From positions 467,261,827 to 467,325,826 of the forward strand of contig CM041777.1 of assembly GCA_023374045.1 (NCBI GenBank): a DNA stretch of 64,000 nt. Direction: 5' to 3'. How positions within the stretch are numbered: the first letter of the stretch is position 1; the number at the start of each line of letters is the position of its first letter. Source of the stretch: Limonium bicolor. Lineage: Eukaryota > Streptophyta > Magnoliopsida > Caryophyllales > Plumbaginaceae. The notes under the pieces are model-generated. The model had not been told where the DNA came from. It ran no database searches and saw only the letters and a list, made by a program, of their open reading frames with translations. The translations under genes were made by a program, and so were the position numbers. Below, one piece after another: positions 1 through 11,669 of this stretch.

Positions 1-242
1 ACCGCTATGAGGAAGTAGCAGATAATGACACGGAGTATAAGTATGAGATGACAGACAGAAATATTCTTTCCTATTACGCCTCTGCACTCTGTATGACTGA
101 GTGTTTTGGTATTGCACTTGTGCAGCTAATGATCTAATGGGATGGCTAGGGATATGGAAAATGTAAACCGTAGTAAACCCTGCTTTTCACCAACAAACAT
201 GGCATAAGCCAACTAAGGAAGCTTAGCAACAGACCGTGCGGC

Positions 243-2237
243 TGATAAGTGTCCAAATGAGCATGTTTTATAGGTGTATTTCATATATTATATCAACACT
301 TTTCTTGCTCATTTCTCCACTTCGGTTAGTTTTCCTCTAGTTTATGTTTTATGTTTATCACAAATTTATTGGTTTAACATGAGGAAAACCAAGCCGGGAA
401 TGAAGTAGACGAAGAGACGAACGCATAGACGCAAACGGCTCGGAAAACGGAGTCCAAACGAAGAATCTAGAGCCAGTCGAAGTTTGAAGGAAAATAGGTC
501 ACGGTCACACTTGTGACCGCCTAAGGAACCGCCTGAGGAACCGCCTAAATACAGGCGGACACCACACATTGCAACGCTTATAGCCAGGCGGACACAAGGG
601 CGGACTCCAGGCGGACGGCATGCGGTCTCCAGGGTGGACGTGAAGACGGAGAACAGGGGAACCACCCAAACAGAGGCGGTTCTTCAGGCGGACATACATG
701 TAACCGCCTAGAATGAGGCGGTTGTCTAGGCGGACAAGACTTAAATCACTCACGGAACAGTTTCTTCTTTCGCGCGACTCTGCAACTCGCATCTGCTCCG
801 CCTACCTTAAATCGCTACGCCGTTTCGCTCTGTCCCCTGCAATAATGAAGCAATAAATGAAGCATCAAGGAAGCAATTCAATCTGCAAATCCTTTCACGG
901 TTCAGCGCCCCAATCCTCTCCTTAATATCCATAACGCGGTGTCCCTCGGTTTTCTTCCTCTTCCTTTCTGCTATAAAACCCACGTCCTTCTGCTCAAATA
1001 AACATCGATCCTTTCCTGAATCCAAATTAGCAGACCACAATATCACCGTTCACCACATTTCCACACCTACGATCCATTCCATCCTCTTATCTCCCACTTC
1101 TCCATTTTATTTTCATTCTTCACTCTACCACGAAGCAGAAGCACGATAAGAAGAAGAGAAGAAAAGGGAGCTGGAGCAGAAGAGAATTGCAGTCCAGTCT
1201 CCGCCGGCAGTCTCCAAATTAACGGCTAACTCTGCTTTCTTTTATTACTGTTAATGTCTGAGTGATTTTACTCGTATCCTAGGATGGGGTTTGACCCCAA
1301 ATAATTCAGACTTATTATTAATACCAAGTTTTCTTATAAATATTTGTTTTGTCTCTCTAAATTATTAAATGCTTAACAACTGATCATTTTTATGCATTTA
1401 CGGTTTCTCTTATTTCAATGATTTTGTAAATCTGAGAATAGACCACAAAGAAAGACAAACGTTAGATATTATCTCCTTGATTAGCAGATAAAATCCATCG
1501 TTGTTATTAAAAGAATTCTTGCTTAAAGCTAATTAATGATTTTAGACTTTTTCTGATTGTAAAAAGTCTACTGAATTAATTAAGAGTTGTCCTTATCTAT
1601 GATTTAGGAAGGCCGCAAGATAAATTCTTAAACAGACAAATAAGAGCAAATTAGGATTATAATTATTGTTTGTACTTAAATAAATATTTATCACCTGTTT
1701 CACTTATTAAACTTGTTTTAATTCCTTTCAGCAAATATTGTTAAATGCTTTAGCGTGACAAACTACTGCATTTATTTGGTAACTATCAACATATGATTTT
1801 GAGATAGTCAAAGTACCATAAAGGAATTAACCTTGGTATTTACACTCCGGATTGAGCAGGAAAATACTGAGGCTATTAATAAGAGTTCGTAACTGACAAT
1901 TATTAACTCTAATAGACAATAAATAATTAAGACAGGATTATAAAATTGTTTAGGTAATTTAGGAAATTCCCCCGCTATCCTAGGATACCTTTTTCCATCC
2001 ATTTACTTTATTTTACTGTATTTATTATTTCTGTACTAATCCTAAAAATCAAGCTTGCCTCTGGCTAAACCCCAATTTACATTTTATGCACTTTTATTTA
2101 TCTTTTTGTACATTTACTAAACTGGATAATTAATTAAACAGTTGCGAAGTCTCTGTGGATACGACCTTGTTGTACTACAAAGATTGGGTTCACTGCCCAT
2201 AGTTAGCAAGATAGTTTAACTACTATTTTGCTCAACA
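243..2237 (+). mobile_element. Solo LTR, Athila-like, with perfect 5-bp TSD
   Basis: The sequence starts TGATAAGTG and ends GCTCAACA, and is flanked by GCGGC on both sides (238-242 and 2238-2242), the 5-bp duplication expected for a Ty3 element. The start resembles the LTR of the Athila element C (TGATAAGTC at 56839). The downstream end has the 'tctctgtggatacgac' type of sequence common near the end of Athila/Tat LTRs. No internal region or second LTR is present, so it is a solo LTR left by LTR-LTR recombination. It holds a GC-rich palindromic cluster (517-745). Orientation is taken from this resemblance. Confidence 0.8.
517..745. repeat. Cluster of CCGCCT / AGGCGG inverted motifs in the solo LTR
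   Basis: About a dozen copies of CCGCCT or its complement AGGCGG fall within 230 bp, several as facing pairs that could fold into hairpins. Unlike the arrays in the other LTRs of this window, the spacing is irregular. It sits in the upstream half of the LTR. Confidence 0.7.
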
Positions 2238-2985
2238 GCGGCCTAGGGCCAAAGAAGCACGAAGTGTGTGAAGCACACTAACAATCACAATATGTGAATT
2301 CCAGTGGAATAAAAAGGTGAAAGGAGACTTAAGAAAGTCACTAGGACCGACGCATAGAAAATGCAAGGTCATACAAGTAAAGAACACTTGTACTGAACCA
2401 GAGAAACTGGTGTATATTGACAACAGAGGAAGCACTACAACTAGGTAGTGACTTAACCTCACCCGATAATAAATCGGAGGAGCTTATCAAATAATCGTGG
2501 AAGCACGAATAGCATGTGCAGTAGATTACCAGAGAGCTGGTTACAAGCTAAAACTAAGTATAGTTCAAACACGGTAAAAGAATACCACAATTGTTTAGTA
2601 AACCTTATCCCCATAATAGACAGATAAAAAGGTGATGTATAGCACATTAAGGATAACACGAAGGGTAAGTAACCCGAGTTATCAGGGTCGCACAGTAGAA
2701 GCTAGTGGGCCCTAGCTAGGAGACAATATACCTAGTAAGTATAGTAGAATGGCTGTTAATGCCTTGAAGCCTAATAGGCTGGAACCGAATTAATTATGAG
2801 TTAAATAAAATCATATAGGAATTCTTAGTGCAAAGACTAAACCATTGTTATGATTAAGACCCTTTGACAAGGGTATATTATGTAACAAACCGTAAAGAAG
2901 CTGAAACGTTTCAGACCGCCCAATTGAGTAAACCAATGTTTAGTAATAATAACATATGGTAGATTACGTGGGCGTAATCCCTTTT

Positions 2986-2998
2986 AAGGGGGGTAGAG
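2986..2998 (+). other. Upstream polypurine tract of D1
   Basis: AAGGGGGGTAGAG, preceded by TTTT. Near-identical copies occur at 17794 (A), 49551 (B, - strand) and 43239 (D2, - strand), each upstream of the polypurine tract that abuts the LTR. Here the two lie 1228 bp apart. Confidence 0.65.
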
Positions 2999-4213
2999 CG
3001 AAAACCGCTTAATGTAAGTTTCATGAATAAAACACATAAACTATAATGTGCATAGCACAAATGAGAATTGATTGGATGATTGGTACTATGTTAAATAAAC
3101 ATAAGTATCCATTCATATTGAAATTATGGTAATTAGGCATGAGAGATGCAAACACCATAGGATGGATATACCTACCGTGTAACACCATGTAAAGAGTATT
3201 AGCAAAAGAAAAGGAATGAGTAGTGGACGGAGTTCCACAAGTATTGTAGTCCTTGAAGAGGTAGTACGAAACGATTGAGAGTAGTAGAGGAAGGTAGCCC
3301 ATGAGTAGTGTATTCGTATGTAAGTTATGGGAAGTAAATTGAGGATGACTAAATTTTATAAGTATGGTAATCCCTAGTGAGAATAATTGAAATGATGGAG
3401 AGTAATGGAGGGAAGTAGTGAAGGTTGATAAAATGAGCATTTAGGTATTGAACCATGGAGTAAAGCATTCGGGAAGTAGAGTGAGGACGATTGATGGATT
3501 GATTCCATCCTTTGGAGATGTATGAATTCGTATCACGACTAGAAAGAGTAAAAAGATAGAAAATGAAAACAATTAAATTATTTGTTTGTTTGAAACTGAT
3601 GTGGGAAGTCGAACTTGATCCTGATCAGATCAAGGGAAAACAAACACAAATTGGGGTGGAAAGATAGTTCAACACTGGTGCTGATCACATCAGGGTCGAA
3701 CGATTCTTGAAGCTTCCCTCAAGTGGTCACAAGAATCACACATAGGATAGAAGTAATGAATATAAATTGGAACTTGGAGTTGGATGCTTTAGAAAGATTT
3801 CTAATTAGCTGTGGGGAAGGATTTTTCTTTAGACTGAGAATAAGGATTTGGCTAGAAGCTTATACCGGAGAAGATAGTAGTGTAGCATATTATATTATTC
3901 CAAGGGCGGCGGGACATAGAGGAGTCCTGTGTCTAGTTGACCTGAGTGCCTGCGGGACTGTATGTGTATGTCATTGCTTTGGGGATGGCTTGCACTGTAT
4001 GTATGTATAAATTTTGTAATGAGGAACCGGATGGTTGCTAGTATGCGGATTGGAGTAATTATAGTACATTGGTATGGTGTGGTATGTAGAGACCCTGAGT
4101 AATGGATTTGGGAATTGTAAGGAGGAAGAAGGTATGGCTTTGGTATTAGACATGTAAGAATGAGTAGGCATTGTAAACCTATAACCTCGAACAACTTTGA
4201 GGACAAAGTTCTT

Positions 4214-4226
4214 AAGGGGGGTAGAT
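4214..4226 (+). other. Polypurine tract abutting the 3' LTR of D1
   Basis: AAGGGGGGTAGAT directly before the LTR start TGAAATACC. This is the expected primer site for plus-strand DNA synthesis. Confidence 0.8.
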
Positions 4227-6763
4227 TGAAATACCCCGAACTTAAATATAGGGATTAAAATTAAGCTAGTACGTGTTTAAGGGCTTAATGGTACCTAATT
4301 AGTATTGGTAAGGAAAAATAAATCCAAGAGAATTAGAGAAACGCTTAAAAGGCGAAAAACGCTAAATAAGCGTTAAATAACCATAGGAGGTATGAGACCT
4401 CGGGTAGCGTAATATACGGATTCCAAAGGTTTAATAAGACCTAAATAATATATGGGAACGACTCCTGAAGAAAACGGATCCAAATAATGAGTTAAAACGC
4501 TAATAGAGCTTTAGAGCACATTTTTCGAGAAAACCCGAAAAACGTGACTTTGAGTGGTCAAACGGACCCGAGAAAATTATAGATCATTAAATTAAAATTA
4601 TTAAGCATTATGGAAGCTTAATAACCAACAAAAATAATTAAACAAGAAAATTCCGGAATACGGGCCCGGTTAGTGAATAGTACCTAAACCGGGTAAAATA
4701 ACGAGCGTTTTCTGTAAAAGACGAAAAACGCTCCAACTAGTATACTACATGGGGGCCGGTTTTACTAGTTAAATAACCCCTCACACACACATGTAACTAG
4801 TTAACAAATAAAGAGAACTGAAGAGCAAAGTAATAAAGTAAAAAGCAACCCCCACACTCTCTCACCTCACCTTTCTCTCTTCTTTTTCCTCTTCCTCCTC
4901 TCTCCACCGATTTCTCCCTCCTCTCTCTGCTGGAATGGGTGATTTTGAGCTCTCCCAACAACAACAATGGCAACTCTCATTTCTCTCCCATGCTCTACCT
5001 CCATTTGAGCTCCAATCACAAAAATAATTACATATTTGTAATCCCCTCATCCTCCTCTACACTTCTCTCTTTTCAAAATCCAAAAATGAGGAAGTTTATT
5101 TTCGTGGGTTTTCCCCATTCAAAGAGAAAATAGCACCAATGGGTAGCTTGGAGTCTCCTCTCTCCATTAAGGTAAAATCTACATGACAAACTCATGCTCT
5201 CTCCATTTTCCTTCATAACCGATTTTGCCCATTTGTAACACTCCATTTTCTCTCTCTCTTTTGAGCATAATATCAACCTTGCAATGGTGGTGGATTCACC
5301 TTCTTGAACCAAGGGCTAAAACCCCTCCTAAAACACTCCAAAGGTAAACCCTAGAATTTGTATTTTTAACACTTCAATGAATTAGTGTTAATTTAAGGGC
5401 TAGTAGTTTAATTATGCTTGTTTTGTGTACTTTGGGTGATGGGAATGGAGTTTGGCAAATCCATTCCCCACATGACTGGTTTTGAGCAAAGAAGAGAGAA
5501 GAAGGAGAAATGGGATCGTAGATGTGGAAGTATGAGTAATGGGAATGGGTAAACCAAGTTAAAGAACCCAAAACATTGTATTAGTATCGTAGATGTGGAA
5601 GTATGAGTAATTGTGAGCTTGTATTTGGATTGTAGGCCTTAGAGCCAAGTATTGTGTATTTGATTGGCATTGTTGTTTGAAGGAAGTATTGGAGTATTGG
5701 TATTGACTTGAGTGCTGGTAGGACCCTTGTGTGGGTGTGGCTAGAATAGGAATGAACTCGGTGAAGAAAGAATGTGTATGGCTAAGTAAGAAAAGTAGGT
5801 GAACTATGGCGAAATTTTGGTAGGAATTATGTATTTAAGGATGACTTGGTGAATGGGAGAACCAAGGTGTATATTGGATTGAGTAGGTATGTTTAGTGGT
5901 GATGAGGTGGTAGTTGTAGTATGAGGAACAAGAAGTGTAAAAATCTGTAGCAAAGAGGTATCAAAGTGCATTGTGGAACTAGGAAGAATTAGGGTGTAAG
6001 AATGGGTAAAAAGAGTGTTGGACTTGGGTATAGATGTGTAATGGCTTGGAAATGTATTTGGGATGCTAGGAGTGACATTGGTAGAGGAAGTATTGAATGG
6101 TAGAAGTTGGATTAAAAATCTGAAGCATAAGTAAAACAAAAACTGTTACATTTGTGGGAAAAGAAGTGAGGAATTTGTGTAAGTTGATTGATGGATTTAG
6201 TAAGGAGTTTGGTGGATGAACTATGGCAATTTGAAGGGCCTAATAAGTGTTAAAACATGTGGGATTAAGTGTAGGACCAATGGGGGAAGTACTGGGTAAA
6301 AGATAGAACTGAAAACAGAAATAAAAATGCAAGTACTGGGCCGGACCGACCTTGGGACCGAACTTGCAAGGTCGGTCGAGCCCAGATTTACAAAGACGGG
6401 AAACTTTCTGGAATGGACCGAACTTGCGACCGGACTTGCAAGTTCGGTCGGACCAGAAAATTCTCCAGTCTGTAACCTACTGGAATGGACCGACCTTGCG
6501 ACCGGACTGTCAAGGTCGGTCGACACAAAATTTTTCCGTCTTGTAAGCTACTGGAATGGACCGACCTTGCGACCGGACTTGCAAGGTCGGTCGGGCTAAA
6601 ACTTTCATCAGGTAACTCACTGGAATGGACCGACCTTGGGACCAGACTTGCAAGGTCGGTCGGCCCTGTAATTCTCCAGCGTAATTCCCTACTGACTTCG
6701 ACCGACCTTGGGGACCGGACTTGTAAGGTCGGTCGAGTCATACAAAAAAAAAATTTAATTAAA

Positions 6764-6806
<43 letters not shown>

Positions 6807-8450
6807 ACCCACTATACATATGTGCAATATATGTAAGTAAACCATTGTTAAGTAATTAGGAGTAAGTAAATAAAATATAAGTATTGGAATGCAAGACTTA
6901 GTAAGTATGGATTAGTAAACGTAAGAGTAATCGGGTTAAGTTAATGATAGTTAGATTAATCATTCAACTGTATGTATATAATAGGATTTGATTTGTGAAC
7001 ACCGGAGGAACGTTGGGATACAAGTACAACGGTGAAAGGTATGATTTCTTCATGCCCTGTATCCTAATCTGGTTACCCCGATTTGTGTGCTTATCTGACC
7101 ACCTAAATAAGATAAAAGCATGAATCGGACTATATTGCACTTACTTGTGCTTGTTTACATTGTTCTCGATAATTGTCTTGAACAATAGTTTGTATAATTC
7201 ATGAAATACATGAATGATGATGAAGTGTAATTGTATCTCGTAGTGTATTTGTATATTGTATTGTATTCTGTATGGATGTGTATATGAATAATGCATTTGT
7301 GTATGTGGTTGAATGTTGACTTCTACTAATTCCTAACTACCTAACTCCTAACTTAAGTGAGTAAATTGGAATGAGTAGAAGTCCGATATAGCTTCGGCCA
7401 CGCGTGAGGATGCGGAGTCACAAGAGGTTGGCTGCAATTCCTGACTCTTAAGCTGGTCCGCGGCCCAAACCCCTTAAATGGGTAGCATCCCGGATTGGTG
7501 AGTCAAGTAAATCCCGGTGGTGGGACGGAGTAGTCCCCGGGCCGGAGGTCCCGACGACTTAACATGAGTAAGAGTAAGAGTAATTAAGTATGGATCCGTA
7601 AGTATGTATGAGTATGAGTATGTATGCGTAAGTACTGTGAAATGAGTAAAAGAGTAATCTCCACCCGATTAACCCGGGTGGACAAATGAAGCTAACAAAG
7701 TATTGGACATTGTATATGTATTGTGTATGGATTGGGTATGTAATGAGATTGTATTATGCATGTATCGTGAATGTGTATTTCGGAAGAAGGTAAGTAATAT
7801 GTTGGATTTGTATAACTTCCTGGTGTGTGTTGGAGTGTATGTATGTATTCCTTGTGTAAGTATTGTTATCGTATTTAAGAGCATGTATGCATGTATGTTT
7901 GAATGAAAATGGACTGCATGTATTCGACCAAGTGGTCGGCGTACCCTCACTAGTACGCGGGGTATGCGGTTATCATGCGCAGCGAAAGCTGACCCCCTAG
8001 GGGGAACGTTTTTAGTGTGCAGGTACCCGAGGCGGATACGGTCAAGGTAAGAGACCGGTGGCAAGCCTTCGTATTTAGAAGTAGGTAGTTTGTGAGGAAG
8101 GGGTAATAGATAGACCCTTAGTGAGTATGTATAAATTTGGGATAAGTATTGTATTTGATGTGGAACCTAGTAAACTCGGTATGTCGATTATTTTGTATTG
8201 AACTTGGAGTATTGTACTGAATGAGGATTGTAGTAATTACTTGGTAAATGGAGTATGCGTTGCAGATATGTAGTGCTCGGGATTCCGGTCCATCAGACCG
8301 ATGCTGTATGTAGTAGTAGTTGCTTTGTTAGTCACGTGGGTGAGTAACGGCATTGTATCACCCACAGTATGTAAATATGTACCGCTGCGTGAATCTGGTA
8401 GTACGAAGAGATTGGACGGTAATGACAGTATTAACAGTAGGGGTGTTACA
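4227..8450 (+). repeat. 3' LTR of D1 (4.2 kb)
   Basis: The LTR runs from TGAAATACCCCG to GGGGTGTTACA. Its downstream part (about 6960-8450) is clearly related to the same part of the A and B LTRs, for example the block around 7380-7560 with 'cggccacgcgtgaggatgcg' and 'tagcatcccggattggtgag'. The middle contains a six-unit palindromic array (6343-6738) and an AT microsatellite (about 6766-6802). It has no credible coding content; the open frames across the array are by-products of the repeat. It abuts the truncated 5' LTR of A without any spacer. Confidence 0.75.
6343..6738. repeat. Six-unit palindromic array, about 72-bp period, in D1 LTR
   Basis: Units start at 6343, 6415, 6487, 6558, 6627 and 6699 (spacing 69-72 bp). 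Each holds facing arms GACCGACCTTG and CAAGGTCGGTC, with a partly conserved spacer such as 'tactggaatgg'. The surrounding LTR is AT-rich, so the array stands out in composition. Confidence 0.9.
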
Positions 8451-9672
8451 CAGAGCCACTTCCTCTTCATCTATGAAACCTCAAACCACCACCAAATGCT
8501 ACAAAAACCATACCGTTGAATTCGTATCGTTAAGGAGATCATTACACACCCTTCAAAAATCTAAAACATCCAACTTTTATTTTTGAGGGTATAATCATTT
8601 TAGAGCTTGAGGAACACCATTTGAAGATCTATCTTCTTCTACATGTTCTAAGGTAAGAAAAAGACCAAAGCTTCACTCTTTTCCATTTTTCCTTGTAAAG
8701 TCAAAACTCACGTGAGCAACCCTATTGCATTGTTCAGCTGATTTTGGCATGCCACTGTGAGAGCTGAAGCCTTGTCACTTTTCTACCTAAAAATGTCATT
8801 AGAAGCTCAAGGTAAGAATTCCTAAGAGTTTAAATGGTTTCTCATAATCTAGGGTTTAAAACCTACGATAGAAAATTTACTAGTTTGGTGTGTATGTGTG
8901 TGCCTTGTTACATGGTGTAGCTTGGCTTGAATAAATCAAGAAAACAAAGAAGGAAAGAGGAGCTGTAAAGGAGAAGGAGAGAAAGGAAAAGGGAAACAAA
9001 GAACACAAGGTGAGGAGATGTCTTTGTAAAGTTTTTAATATTTGTGTATGTATAGGTATATTGTTTTAGCAATGAACTAAACCACTGTAACCGTAGGAAA
9101 AGAATGGGTATATTAATGTGAATGGTATTGGTAGTTTGAAGCTTTTGATAACAAGAAAATAATATGCTAAGTGTAAATGTTAGGTTGCAGTAAGTGTTAG
9201 AAATTGTGTGAAATAATGTGTATGTTGAACAGGTTGTGAACTTTGTTGATTGGCAAAATTATGTGGTGAGAACACTTAGAAATGTAGGGAACCTCTGTCA
9301 AAATTTAGTTAGGAATTTAGAGTCTTGTGTGTTGTTAGTAAAGAGAGAACAAAGAAGTATACAGAGAAGAAAAATGAGAGTTTCACTTTGGTTTGCAACA
9401 GGAAGGAAGAGTGTAATTGAGTAGAGTTGTAAATGGGGTATTGGGAGTTGTCAAACTAAGTTAGGATAGATTGAGAGTCATTTAGATAGTGGGAGGAAAA
9501 ATGAAAAATCTGTAGCATTTCTTGGAGAAGGAAAATCGTAACAGCAGAGGAGAAAACTTACAGTGAGTGTGTAATGTAACAGATTTGGGTAGAGGTGGAT
9601 TAGGGAAGAGATTGGTAGAAATTTGGAGTTGAAACAAGTTGAAAAACTTACATAATTTGCAAAACTGTAACT

Positions 9673-10004
9673 GGTCCGAGTTTGCAAACCAGTACGCAAA
9701 CCCGGACCAGTATAAAAACACGACATAAAGTTTTACCAAGGAGTGGTCTGGGTTTGCAAACCAAGACACTAACCCGGACCACCCCAAAAACATACCCGTA
9801 ACTTATCAAAACAAGTGGTCCGGGTTTGCAAAGGAGTACACAAACCCGGACCATGCGAAAAACACACCCGTAGCTTTTGAGAACAAGTGGTCCGGGTTTG
9901 TATACTAGGGTGTAAACCCGGACCGAGCAAAAATTCCACCCCGAGAGTTATTCCAGCGTGTTGGTCCGGGTTTGTAAACCCGGACAACAACCCGGACCAA
10001 CCTA
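9673..10004. repeat. Five-unit palindromic array, 72-bp period, in A 5' LTR
   Basis: Units start at 9673, 9745, 9817, 9889 and 9963, so the spacing is 72, 72, 72 and 74 bp. Each has arms GGTCCGGGTTTG and CAAACCCGGACC around a short loop. The final unit has an extra nested palindrome. Confidence 0.92.
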
Positions 10005-10809
10005 AAACTTGTACAGAATGTGTTTTAAAGCGTAATTAAGGATGGGTAATGATGGTATAAGATGATTAAGACATAATTAATGATGTTTAAAGGTCATTAA
10101 GGCCATAAACAAGTTTAGAAAATGGTTTTAAGTAAGTAACTTAAGTAAATGTATTTGAACAACAATGAAATAGTAAGTATAAACCAGGAAATGTTAGTAA
10201 AGTAATTAGTAAGGTTAAGTAAGGGTAATTAACCACCCAATTGCATGTGTATGATAGGACTTGGATTGTGAACACTGAAGGAACGTCGGATACAAGTACA
10301 ACGGTGAACGGTATGAATTCCTCATGCCCCGTATGCTATCTTGGTTACTCTGATTTGTGTGTTGTGTGCTAATTGATCACCAAATAAGATAAACGCACGA
10401 ATCGGATATATTATGCTTACTTGTGAATATCATGAGATTGTTCCTTGTTGCATATCTTCTTAAATCATAGTTTGTATAATTCATGAAATGTATGGATGAA
10501 TATGAGTGTGTGTATGTATGATGTATTGTACCGTGACCGAATGTGTTTATGATTGGACTTCTAACTGATTCCTAACAAGCTAACCAACCTAACTTAAATT
10601 GGTAATTAAATTGGAATGAGTAGAAGTCCGATATAGTTTCGGCCACGCGTGAGGATGCGGAGACACAAGAGGTTGGATCCAAGTCCTGACTTTTAAACTG
10701 GTCCGCGGCCCAAACCCCTTAAATGGGTAGCATCCCGGATTGGTGAGTCAAGTAAATCCCGGTGGTGGGATGGTGTATTCCCCGGGCCGGAGGTCATACC
10801 GACTTAACA

Positions 10810-10885
10810 TGAGTAAAAGTAAGTAAGTAATAATGAGTAATAAGTATGGAAAAGTAAGTAAGTGTAAGTAAGAGTAAGTAATGTG
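10810..10885 (+). repeat. GTAAGT-rich tract in A 5' LTR
   Basis: Six GTAAGT hexamers (the plant 5' splice-site consensus after the exon G) lie within about 75 bp. Similar tracts occur at the equivalent place in the A 3' LTR (about 21160-21230), the B LTRs (46040-46130 and 56410-56490, - strand) and, more weakly, the D1 LTR (7566-7640). It may be only a simple repeat. Confidence 0.6.
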
Positions 10886-11641
10886 TAATGAGTAAAAGAG
10901 TAAAAAGCATTCCGATTAACCCGGATGCGTAATTTGGCTAACCCTTGTGGAGGTAAGGATTGTGTATGCTATTGTATTGTTGACTTGGATTATGTATTGT
11001 ATTGAGCATGAATGTATGATGTATGTAAAGCATGTATGTGTGAAATTAATGAACCGCATGTACAGTCGACCTTAAATAGTCGGTGTACCCTAGCTAGCAC
11101 GCGGTATATGCGGAGTTTATGCGCAGCTTTTGCTGAGCCCCTTGGGGCGATGTTTTTACTACACGCAGGTCCTCGAGACGGGTGAAGATGATGAAGAGAT
11201 TAAGCTTGTTTTCTTTTGTCTGTAAACAAAGAATTGTGAAAGGTGTACTAAGTTGTACACGGCTGTAGGTTTTTGGTTAGCCGGTGTACCATAGGGTACA
11301 CCCTTTTGGATAATGAAAGGATAGAGAATTGCTGTAGATGGGTAGTTGGTACAAACTCATTCTTTTGGGAAGATTGGTAAGGGATGTAATTAAATACTTT
11401 AAATACTCGGTGATCCAATAATGTAAGAATGTTATCTTTTGTAATCGGTATGGAATGTAGTAGCTCGGTATACTTAGGCATCAGACCATCACTGTAGGTA
11501 GTAGTAGCCTAGCTAGCCGTATGGGCGGTTAGCGGCGTTGTATCACCCGCCGTAGTAGTAGTATTTCCGCTGCGACGTAGTAGAATTAACAGGACAATTA
11601 GACGATAAGTAAGGGATTAATGGTAGGGGTGTTACAAAAAG

Positions 11642-11653
11642 TGGTATCAGAGC
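11642..11653 (+). other. Primer-binding site, initiator Met-tRNA
   Basis: TGGTATCAGAGC, five bases after the LTR end, complementary to the 3' end of plant initiator Met-tRNA, as in most chromoviruses. Most of it lies in the left arm of a perfect hairpin at 11646-11669. Confidence 0.92.
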
Positions 11654-11669
11654 GTAGTTACGCTCTGAT
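11646..11669 (+). promoter_or_regulatory. Perfect 11-bp hairpin that includes the primer-binding site
   Basis: Arms ATCAGAGCGTA and TACGCTCTGAT are separated by two bases. The left arm overlaps eight of the twelve primer-site bases, so in RNA the primer site could be masked. Element B has the same structure at 55661-55684. Confidence 0.85.

Larger units (their letters stand above)
1..8450 (+). mobile_element. D1: 3' end of a Tekay/Del-like Ty3/gypsy element with its 3' LTR
   Basis: Only the 3' non-coding part of the internal region and the 3' LTR lie in the window; gag and pol would be left of position 1. The assignment rests on three things. The polypurine tract at 4214-4226 is followed by an LTR beginning TGAAATACCCC and ending GGGGTGTTACA, exactly as in element A (18162-21984). 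The region 74-140 and 2348-4226 is the reverse complement of parts of 41914-44080, which is the same region of element D2. A second polypurine tract lies at 2986-2998. No frame of coding quality is present in 2.2 kb between the window start and the LTR. The internal part is interrupted by the solo LTR at 243-2237. Confidence 0.75.
8451..11636 (+). repeat. 5' LTR of A, lacking its first 560 bp
   Basis: It matches 18735-21984 of the 3' LTR almost base for base. Two differences stand out: the first 560 bp (18175-18734) are absent, and the 3' LTR has about 58 extra bases at 19885-19942. It ends GGGGTGTTACA just before the primer site. The missing part is replaced by the end of the D1 LTR, joined directly at 8450/8451. 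Confidence 0.9.

Noticed and set aside
2232..2260. Start of a gene next to the solo LTR
   Set aside because: The position is the TSD and the resumed D1 sequence; the frame has no support.
3021..3440. 139-codon frame on the - strand in D1
   Set aside because: No matching frame in the homologous D2 region, no domain, and biased composition.
6327..6859. Open frames on both strands with repeated peptides such as 'WTDLATGLA'
   Set aside because: They are translations of the 72-bp palindromic units. The frames exist because the unit length is near a multiple of three and GC-rich.
7016..7060. Riboswitch-like conserved block shared by LTRs ('tacaagtacaacggtgaa')
   Set aside because: Conservation among LTRs of one clade is explained by common descent; I see no structure beyond that.
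9648..9990. Small proteins encoded in the A LTR
   Set aside because: All cross the palindromic array and are not kept between the two A LTRs in any consistent way.
11642..11669. A tRNA gene at the primer site
   Set aside because: Only the acceptor-end complement is present, without arms or A and B boxes.
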